In this document: one piece after another, positions 29,850-34,649 of the stretch
How the letters are laid out: the number at the start of each line of letters is the position of its first letter
Numbering within the stretch: the first letter of the stretch is position 1
From: UBA288 sp050178135
GTDB lineage: Archaea > Halobacteriota > Methanomicrobia > Methanomicrobiales > Methanospirillaceae
NCBI GenBank assembly: GCA_050178135.1
Contig: JBFXGJ010000019.1
Coordinates: 1-34,649, forward strand
Length of the DNA stretch: 34,649 nucleotides
Direction of reading: 5' to 3'
Made by a program: the position numbers and the translations under genes
Notes under the pieces: generated by a model
Seen by the model: the letters and a program-made list of their open reading frames with translations, nothing else
What the model was told of the DNA's origin: nothing
Databases searched by the model: none

Positions 29850-31412
29850 TTAGAGGGCGAGCATCACGACCAGTATCGCTCCGGTGACCACGGTGAGAAC
29901 CACCGCGATCGGGACGCAGCGCCGGATCACCTCGCCCTCGATCCCGATCTGGTCGATCACGGCGGCGGCATTGATGATCTTCGCTGGCGAGATCCCGGAC
30001 GCGATCCCGCCCGCCACCGCGTGGCCCGAGTAGACCGTGGTGAAGTCCAGGTCCAGGACGCCGGTCGCCCGCTTCAGGATCCCGTGGAACATCACATTCG
30101 ACGAGGCCTCCGACCCCGAGACGAAGGCCCCGAAGAGGCCGAGGAGGGGGCTGAACGCAGGGAAGGCGATCCCGAAGGTCATGGCAAGGGTAAGGCCGAT
30201 CACCGCGTTCATGTTGATGTCGGAGGTGCCGGCGGCGAACCCGAGCGCGCCGTCGATGACCGACTGGCCGGACCAGTCCATCACGTAGGCGATCGCGAAG
30301 AAGACGGCGGCGGCGAGCGTCGGTGCCCACGCCCTCCTGAGCCAGGTGGTGATGATCCGGGAAGCCTCTTCGCGGCTCCGGACCATGAACGGCGCCGCGA
30401 CCACGGTCGAGACGAGGACCCAGGTGTAGGCCTGGTTCAGAACCTTGAGGTCGACCGTCTTGTTTGCGACGACCGTTATCACCTGGAGCGGGCCGAGAAG
30501 GTCGTGCAGCCAGGAGGCGACGACGGGGATGCTGATCACGATACAGCAGAGCACCAGCAGGAACCAGGGGAGCGCCGCTCGCCGGATCGGCATCACGTCG
30601 GGGGGCATCTGGGCCTGGCGAGCCACGATCGGCTTGCCCTGGACCACCCGGAGGAGGAGGAGGACGCCGATCGTGACCAGGCCCGAGAAGACGCCGACGA
30701 GCCCGATCGCCGAGACGGGGAGGATATGCACGAAGAGAATCGCTGAGAACCCGAGGGTGAGGCCTGCGACGAGGGCGGGCACGATCCCCTTCCGGACCCC
30801 GTTCAGGCCGTCAGCGACGAAGAGCATACCGATAGCGAAACCGGTGGAGATCACCGGGAGAAAGAGCGAGATCGTCGAGCCGAGCGCCGCGAGGTCGAGG
30901 TTGAAGACCTGCGCCGGGAGAGTGATCGGGACGGCGAGGAGCGAGAAGGAGGTGAGCGGGTCGTACCCCAGGCACGGGAGCGCTACCGCCGCGATCGGTG
31001 AGAAGCCGAGAGCGAGCATGATCGGCGGGAGCATCGTGACCGGCGTCGCCCCGATCGAGACGAGGAAGGAGCCGAGCCCGACGTTCAGGAGCATCACCTG
31101 CTCGTAGCGTTCGGCCGCGATCAGCCGGATGAACTCGCTGATCGAGCGGATCGCCCCAGTCTGGTCCATCATGGTCACCTGGAGGATGGTGAAGAGGACC
31201 ATCAGCGAGATACCGAACGAGGCGAGCACGCCGTTCATCGATGCATAGAGCGCGATCGCAGGCGATGTGGAGAAGAAGAGCACCGCGATGGCAATGGTCA
31301 GCAACCAGCCGATCACCCCCATCAGGGTCCCCGACTGCTTCAGGAGGACGAGTCCGACGAAGATCACGAGGATCGGCAGGATGGCAAGGAAGAATGAAAG
31401 GAGTAGATCCAC
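29850..31412 (-). CDS. L-lactate permease family (LctP-type) transporter
   Basis: This 520-residue integral membrane protein of about 13 helices resembles the LctP family, which imports lactate or glycolate with protons in bacteria. Recognisable parts are LYASMNGVLASFGISLMVL, GATPVTMLPPIMLALG, GYDPLTSFSLLAVPI and the C-terminal FPAFSPLLGLFGAFVSGSE and SGISPAKIINAAAVI. The start is GTG 31410-31412 (MDLLLSFFLAILPIL), without an obvious Shine-Dalgarno. Most methanogens do not grow on lactate, so another small carboxylate may be carried here; this is inference. The 267 nt before the start contain no gene. Confidence 0.85.
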   Translation of the reverse strand: MDLLLSFFLAILPILVIFVGLVLLKQSGTLMGVIGWLLTIAIAVLFFSTSPAIALYASMNGVLASFGISLMVLFTILQVTMMDQTGAIRSISEFIRLIAAERYEQVMLLNVGLGSFLVSIGATPVTMLPPIMLALGFSPIAAVALPCLGYDPLTSFSLLAVPITLPAQVFNLDLAALGSTISLFLPVISTGFAIGMLFVADGLNGVRKGIVPALVAGLTLGFSAILFVHILPVSAIGLVGVFSGLVTIGVLLLLRVVQGKPIVARQAQMPPDVMPIRRAALPWFLLVLCCIVISIPVVASWLHDLLGPLQVITVVANKTVDLKVLNQAYTWVLVSTVVAAPFMVRSREEASRIITTWLRRAWAPTLAAAVFFAIAYVMDWSGQSVIDGALGFAAGTSDINMNAVIGLTLAMTFGIAFPAFSPLLGLFGAFVSGSEASSNVMFHGILKRATGVLDLDFTTVYSGHAVAGGIASGISPAKIINAAAVIDQIGIEGEVIRRCVPIAVVLTVVTGAILVVMLAL

Positions 31413-31679
31413 GATGATCGCCTGTGTGGAGTACAGTGCCGTGCTTTAGCATAACAATATTACTCACCGAGCGGGGTCCTCTGAAGCGATCACTTTCACC
31501 CCGCGAGCGGTGGGCTCAAGGCTCGAATCGCCGATAATTGTCCTGCCCCAGGCCTGCCACTGCCGGGGAACCACATCGGATCTCTTCTCTATCGGTGCAC
31601 CTCCGGACGCCGCCGACGCGCGGACGGCCGGACCTGTGACACCCTTGTACTGAACCAGGAGAGTGGAAGGGAAGGAGGC

Positions 31680-31994
31680 CTAAATAGCCTGAACGACCCT
31701 GTTTTTCGCGACGTTGTACTCGAGCCGGAGAGGCTGAGGCAGGAGTGCGAGCGCCACGGCAACCCCGACGGGGATCAGGATCACGTCGTCGAGGTGGCCG
31801 ACGAAGGGAAGAAAGTCGGGGATGATGTCAACCGGGCTCGCCACGTAGGCGAGTGTCGCGAGCATGACGAGCTTGGCCACGAGCGGGACACGAGGGTCGC
31901 GTACGCCGCCAATCATCATCTCGATCTGGCCTCGAAAACGACTCAACCGCGCACTCAGGGTGGTGACGCGCCGAACGGTCTTGAAGAGACCCAT
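31680..31994 (-). CDS. YkvA-like (DUF1232) small membrane protein
   Basis: This 104-residue protein has the DUF1232 core YVASPVDIIPDFLPFVGHLDD followed by a hydrophobic segment (VILIPVGVAVALALLP). The N-terminal 30 residues are basic. The family is widespread and its function is not established. ATG 31992-31994 has no Shine-Dalgarno. Confidence 0.85.
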   Translation of the reverse strand: MGLFKTVRRVTTLSARLSRFRGQIEMMIGGVRDPRVPLVAKLVMLATLAYVASPVDIIPDFLPFVGHLDDVILIPVGVAVALALLPQPLRLEYNVAKNRVVQAI

Positions 31995-32084
31995 GCCGAA
32001 ACGGTGGGGACCTTGAGGTTAAGGAGTTGCTGATCGTGACAGAATGAACAGGAGAGACCTCATAAGGCGCAAATAAACCGAACA

Positions 32085-32094
32085 TTTTATATGG
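32085..32094 (+). promoter_or_regulatory. TATA box of the small membrane-protein gene
   Basis: TTTTATATGG is a strong archaeal TATA match, 28-46 nt before the candidate GTG starts at 32122 and 32131. Confidence 0.55.
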
Positions 32095-32121
32095 ATTCTC
32101 CCCTCCCAGAGTGAACGGAGA

Positions 32122-32538
32122 GTGAACCTCGTGAAAGGAACACGGTCTCTCGTCCTCGTCGCTGGGTGCCTGCTGCTGCTGCTCGTTGCCGTCGCCGCTG
32201 CAGCCGGCAGTCCTGGCGGGGCAGTCCAGCAGCAGAACATCCTGGTCTCGACCGGGGGCGACTCGTTTGGCGCTCTTCTTGACCCGTCACCGCCCGCCGG
32301 CAGCGGTGCAAACAACGAGCCCCCTCCCTGGACCGGACTCTTCATCCTGGTCGCCGGTAGCCTGCTCGGCGCCCTCTGGCTGGGGGTCGTGGTGCTCGCA
32401 GTCCTGAACCCGGTCGGGATGGACACAGACAGCGGCGACAGGGAGCAGCGCCGGCCGTCGCCGGAGCGCGGGGGAGAGAAGAGAGACGGGGGAGAACGGC
32501 GGCGGCGTCCATCGCCGCACCCATCCGACTGGCTCTGA
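32122..32538 (+). CDS. Small membrane protein with signal peptide and charged tail
   Basis: The product has 138 residues from GTG 32122, or 135 from GTG 32131 (MKGTRSLVLVAGC), which has the better-spaced GGAGAG. An N-terminal hydrophobic segment (LVLVAGCLLLLLVAVAAAAG) is followed by an outside loop of about 45 residues rich in Gly and Pro. A second membrane helix (GLFILVAGSLLGALWLGVVVLAVL) leads to a strongly basic C-terminal tail (REQRRPSPERGGEKRDG). The topology would be hairpin-like with the tail inside. No family is recognised. Codon use and the TATA box support it as a real gene. Confidence 0.6.
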   Translation: MNLVKGTRSLVLVAGCLLLLLVAVAAAAGSPGGAVQQQNILVSTGGDSFGALLDPSPPAGSGANNEPPPWTGLFILVAGSLLGALWLGVVVLAVLNPVGMDTDSGDREQRRPSPERGGEKRDGGERRRRPSPHPSDWL

Positions 32539-32555
32539 CGCCAGACCCGAGAAAG

Positions 32556-32627
32556 AGCCTCAGGCGAGAGTCGAACTCGCGACCTGCTGATTACAAATCA
32601 GCCGCTATGCCACTAAGCCACTGAGGC
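32556..32627 (-). tRNA. tRNA-Thr (anticodon TGT)
   Basis: The minus strand forms a 72-nt cloverleaf: acceptor GCCTCAG/CTGAGGC, discriminator T, anticodon stem-loop CTGAT-TTTGTAA-ATCAG with anticodon TGT, and T arm GCGAG-TTCGACT-CTCGC. There is no intron and no encoded CCA. Confidence 0.95.
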
Positions 32628-32644
32628 GTAGAGGTAGAGTTGTG

Positions 32645-32842
32645 CCCGGCCCGGCAAAAAACCTCCGGAGAAGGAACGACCTGATCTCCACCCGCTCCCC
32701 GGTCTGCATGAGGATCGTCGCCTCGGCGATCGTGAAGGCGTGGTCCGCGGAGCGCTCGAGGTATCGCGCGGCCATCACGGAGTTGGTGCACCGGGTGACG
32801 TTCTTCGGGTCCTCGATCTTCGCCGTCGCGATCGGTCGAGGG
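32645..32842 (-). pseudogene. phoU: 3' fragment of a phoU gene
   Basis: The minus strand reads VTRCTNSVMAARYLERSADH then AFTIAEATILMQTGERVEI, which is the C-terminal end of a PhoU phosphate-signalling protein (ARYLERIADHA.TIAE.....TGE). Everything upstream of this segment is missing and it joins directly to a pstB fragment. No start codon is available, so it is not expected to be translated. Confidence 0.75.
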
Positions 32843-33005
32843 CAGTGCAGGGCTCATCCATCATGATCACGTCCAGCTCGACGGGGAGGGTCAGGGTGAT
32901 ACAGAACCGCTGTTGTTGCTCGCCCGGGGGCCGAGTCCCCGGCCGGTCCTGTACCTCGTCCCGGAGGGCGCCCTTGTGGAGCGAGCGCTCGACGCCGCGT
33001 CGATC
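32838..33005 (-). pseudogene. pstB: Internal fragment of pstB (phosphate ABC transporter ATPase)
   Basis: The minus strand encodes VERSLHKGALRDEVQDR, EQQQRFCITLTLPVELDVIM and MDEPCTALD, which correspond to the PstB region with the signature motif and Walker B. The signature is damaged (PGEQQQ instead of LSGGQQQ). A one-base deletion after TALD shifts IATAKIED into another frame. The Walker A half is absent. Confidence 0.8.
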
Positions 33006-33425
33006 TCCCGGATGGCGTCGGTCGTGACGTTCAATAGGTCGTTCGACGGGTAACCGACCAGGGAAATCCTGTCGCGGGCGATCAGACCACAAGGGGGTCC
33101 GGGTACTTCGTCCTCTCGGTCGGCTTTGAGTTCGCGCGAGGACATGCCGAGGTCGGTCTCCTGGTTCGTTTTCTTGAAGCGCTCGATCAGCTGCTGCGCG
33201 ATCGGCAGGACGGCGGTTGACCCGGAGAGGGAGAGGCCTGCCCTTCGAGGTGCCCGGCACGGTCGTCGAGTTGATCGTCAGAGGACCGTCAAGCGACTCG
33301 TCTGCAGGTGCCGTGACGGTGGGGGCCGCCTGGAGGCCCGGCGTGCCGGTGCAGTTCGCGACGAGCGGGGTCGTCTGCGCTCAGGTGAGGATGGTGCTGG
33401 CAGAGGATCGAGGGGAGCCGCCATA
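33005..33425 (-). pseudogene. pstS: 5' fragment of pstS (phosphate-binding lipoprotein)
   Basis: The minus strand shows a damaged signal peptide ending in a lipobox-like LVANC (Cys codon 33351-33353) with an in-frame stop just before it. Then come PTVTAPADESLDGPLTI, GSTAVLPIAQQLIERFKKTN and DLGMSSRELKAD, and LIARDRISLVGYPSNDL with TTDAIREID. These are the ordered N-terminal landmarks of PstS. About 20-25 residues between KKTNQE and DLGMSS, normally the Gly/Ser-rich phosphate-binding part, are deleted. It then breaks off into pstB sequence. Confidence 0.78.
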
Positions 33426-33460
33426 CAGGTATTCGACAAAAAATCTATAGATAACCGGAC

Positions 33461-33471
33461 AGTATATGTAA
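33461..33471 (+). promoter_or_regulatory. TATA box of the AbrB-PhoU regulator gene
   Basis: AGTATATGTAA lies about 52-62 nt before the ATG at 33523. The preceding AT-rich DNA (AAAAAATCTATAGATAA, 33438-33454) may be the old divergent pst promoter. Confidence 0.45.
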
Positions 33472-33522
33472 CCCACCGAACGCCCCGGCCGAGCATTCGG
33501 CCGCCGGGCAGAGGCGCTCTCG

Positions 33523-34530
33523 ATGGATATTCGGCGTGTACAGGTCACGGGGGGGTCGTCGTTCGTGATCACCCTCCCGAAAGAATGGGCGACGAACCAG
33601 AAGATCAGGAAGAACGACCCGCTCCGGGTGATCACCCAGTCAGACGGGACCCTGCTGATCACCCCGAACATCGCGGAGGACCCGGTCCAGCGTACCCGTG
33701 AGTTCGACGTCAGCTCCTGTTCGAGCGCCCCCTTCCTCTTTCGCTCGCTGATCGGGACGTACATTTCGGGGTATACGGCGATCATAATCCGGTCGAAGAC
33801 GCATCTCCCGCCGTTTGTCCGGATGGTGGTGCGCGACTTCACCCAGATGACGATCGGCCAGGAAGTGATGGAGGAGACCGAGACCACGATCCAGATCAAG
33901 GACCTGTTGAGCCCGAGCGAGCTCTCCTTCGAGAGCACGTTAAAAAGGATGTTCGTGGTGGTCCGGGCCATGCACCGCGACGCGATCACCGCCCTCGCTT
34001 CGGGGGACCCGGAGCTGGCCCGCGAGGTGGTCGACGAGGACCGGGACGTGGACCGGCTTCACTGGCTGATCGCGCGGCATGCCAACATGCTGATGAGGCA
34101 CTCGAGCCTCTCAAAGAAGATGGGCGTCACCCAGGTCATCGCGTCGACCTACACTGTCGTCTCGCGGATCCTGGAGCGGATCGGGGATCACGCCGTTCGG
34201 ATCGCAAAAAACGCGCTCCTGCTCGGCGATCACTCACTGGACCAGGAGACCGTGGAGCGGTTGAGGAACGCGAGCGAGCACGCGCTCGGGATCCTGGAGC
34301 GAGCGGTGGCCTCGCTCTTCGGTCGCGATATCCGCCTCGCCGACCGGTCGATCGAGGAGGTCCACGAGGCACAGGCCCTCTTCGAGGAGCTCCACGAAAG
34401 AGCGCTCTCCCAGCCCGCCGAGACGGCGATCGCGCTTGGCTCGATCGTCGAGTCGATCCGCCGGCTCGCCGAGTACTCAGGGGACATCGCTGAGGGCGTG
34501 ATCAACCACGTGGTGGACCGGGAGGCCTAG
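33523..34530 (+). CDS. AbrB-PhoU fusion phosphate uptake regulator
   Basis: This 335-residue protein combines an N-terminal AbrB/SpoVT-like DNA-binding domain (MDIRRVQVTGGSSFVITLP, then KEWATNQKIRKNDPLRV, residues 1-50) with two PhoU-type helical bundles (about 125-335). The PhoU signature is seen in VVSRILERIGDHAVRIAKNA and SIRRLAEYSGDIAEGVINH. Archaeal members of this family are thought to regulate phosphate uptake genes or act as metal-binding sensors. It is divergent from the decayed pst operon, which was probably its target. The start ATG follows GAGG at 33511. The next gene begins 2 nt after its stop. Confidence 0.88.
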   Translation: MDIRRVQVTGGSSFVITLPKEWATNQKIRKNDPLRVITQSDGTLLITPNIAEDPVQRTREFDVSSCSSAPFLFRSLIGTYISGYTAIIIRSKTHLPPFVRMVVRDFTQMTIGQEVMEETETTIQIKDLLSPSELSFESTLKRMFVVVRAMHRDAITALASGDPELAREVVDEDRDVDRLHWLIARHANMLMRHSSLSKKMGVTQVIASTYTVVSRILERIGDHAVRIAKNALLLGDHSLDQETVERLRNASEHALGILERAVASLFGRDIRLADRSIEEVHEAQALFEELHERALSQPAETAIALGSIVESIRRLAEYSGDIAEGVINHVVDREA

Positions 34531-34532
34531 GC

Positions 34533-34649
34533 ATGCGTCCGCCTGCGCTCCTCGATCGCATCGACCGTGCCGTATCCGACCTTTCGGGGATCGACGCCCG
34601 CGTGGTGGAGCCCGGACGGTCCAACCTGGCGGTGGCGGCGCCGGGCGCA
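34533..34649 (+). CDS. N-terminal part of an unknown protein (cut by window edge)
   Basis: Thirty-nine codons are visible from ATG 34533, 2 nt after the regulator stop, with a Shine-Dalgarno GGGAGG about 8 nt upstream. The peptide begins MRPPALLDRIDRAVSDLSG and runs on as IDARVVEPGRSNLAVAAPGA without a stop. The close spacing suggests co-transcription with the AbrB-PhoU gene. It is too short to assign a family. Confidence 0.6.
   Translation, partial: MRPPALLDRIDRAVSDLSGIDARVVEPGRSNLAVAAPGA

Noticed and set aside
29171..29887. Arg/Gly-rich plus-strand repeat protein (GRRPGRR units)
   Set aside because: It is the antisense reading of the 51-bp repeats. The minus-strand frame has a lipoprotein signal and TATA box and is the better gene.
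33126..33701. 191-codon plus-strand frame across the pst remnant
   Set aside because: The plus-strand product shows no motif, while the minus strand shows ordered PstS landmarks. The end also overlaps the regulator gene in another frame.

Overview
The window reads as chromosomal DNA of a methanogenic euryarchaeon, most likely of the order Methanomicrobiales (Methanoculleus/Methanofollis-like; this placement is inference from gene content). The supporting genes are the start of methyl-coenzyme M reductase component A2 (atwA), a form III RuBisCO with ribose-1,5-bisphosphate isomerase, the archaeal proteasomal ATPase PAN, an aconitase-X small subunit of the archaeal mevalonate pathway, a ferredoxin:disulfide reductase with a rubredoxin domain, and tRNAs without encoded CCA. 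Coding DNA is GC-rich with strong G/C in third positions. Many starts lie about 22-30 nt after a TATA-like box and lack a Shine-Dalgarno sequence, which fits archaeal leaderless transcripts.

Region by region. 1-5.2 kb: atwA (partial), a soluble P-type-ATPase-like HAD phosphatase, ribose-1,5-bisphosphate isomerase, an unknown Cys-containing protein, form III RuBisCO and dapF. 5.2-8.2 kb: a TIGR00266/AIM24-type protein, an unknown protein coupled to PAN, PAN, and divergently the small subunit of phosphomevalonate dehydratase. 8.2-13 kb: ilvD, beta-carbonic anhydrase, a thioredoxin-fold-like Cys protein, the ferredoxin:disulfide reductase/glutaredoxin pair and an aminotransferase. 13-17.3 kb: a membrane-anchored metallophosphoesterase, a Bcp-type peroxiredoxin, a YugP-type zinc protease and a KUP potassium transporter. 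17.4-26.3 kb is more accessory: a META-like lipoprotein, three overlapping unknown genes in which two small paralogues flank a RecA-like protein without a P-loop, a methyltransferase, a DUF3795 protein, a decayed dockerin, an aminotransferase, a large secreted NHL-repeat protein ending in a dockerin, an orphan gene, and an AT-rich gene-free strip next to tRNA-Arg(GCG). 26.5-29.8 kb: a translationally coupled DUF5806-mobB-glmM operon converging on a repeat-rich lipoprotein. 29.8-32.6 kb: a lactate-permease-family transporter, a YkvA-like protein, a small membrane protein and tRNA-Thr(TGT). 32.6-34.6 kb: a decayed phosphate-transport operon (pstS, pstB and phoU pieces in canonical order) divergent from an intact AbrB-PhoU regulator gene, then the start of an unknown gene.

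How genes fit together. Isomerase and RuBisCO are consecutive steps that turn ribose-1,5-bisphosphate into 3-phosphoglycerate. The reductase/glutaredoxin pair looks like a ferredoxin-driven dithiol system of the kind that feeds class III ribonucleotide reductase. The most unusual content is the small-RecA-like-small trio, the dockerin protein plus dockerin remnant, a roughly 120-bp degenerate repeat present at 19.3 and 25.7 kb, and the pst operon graveyard.
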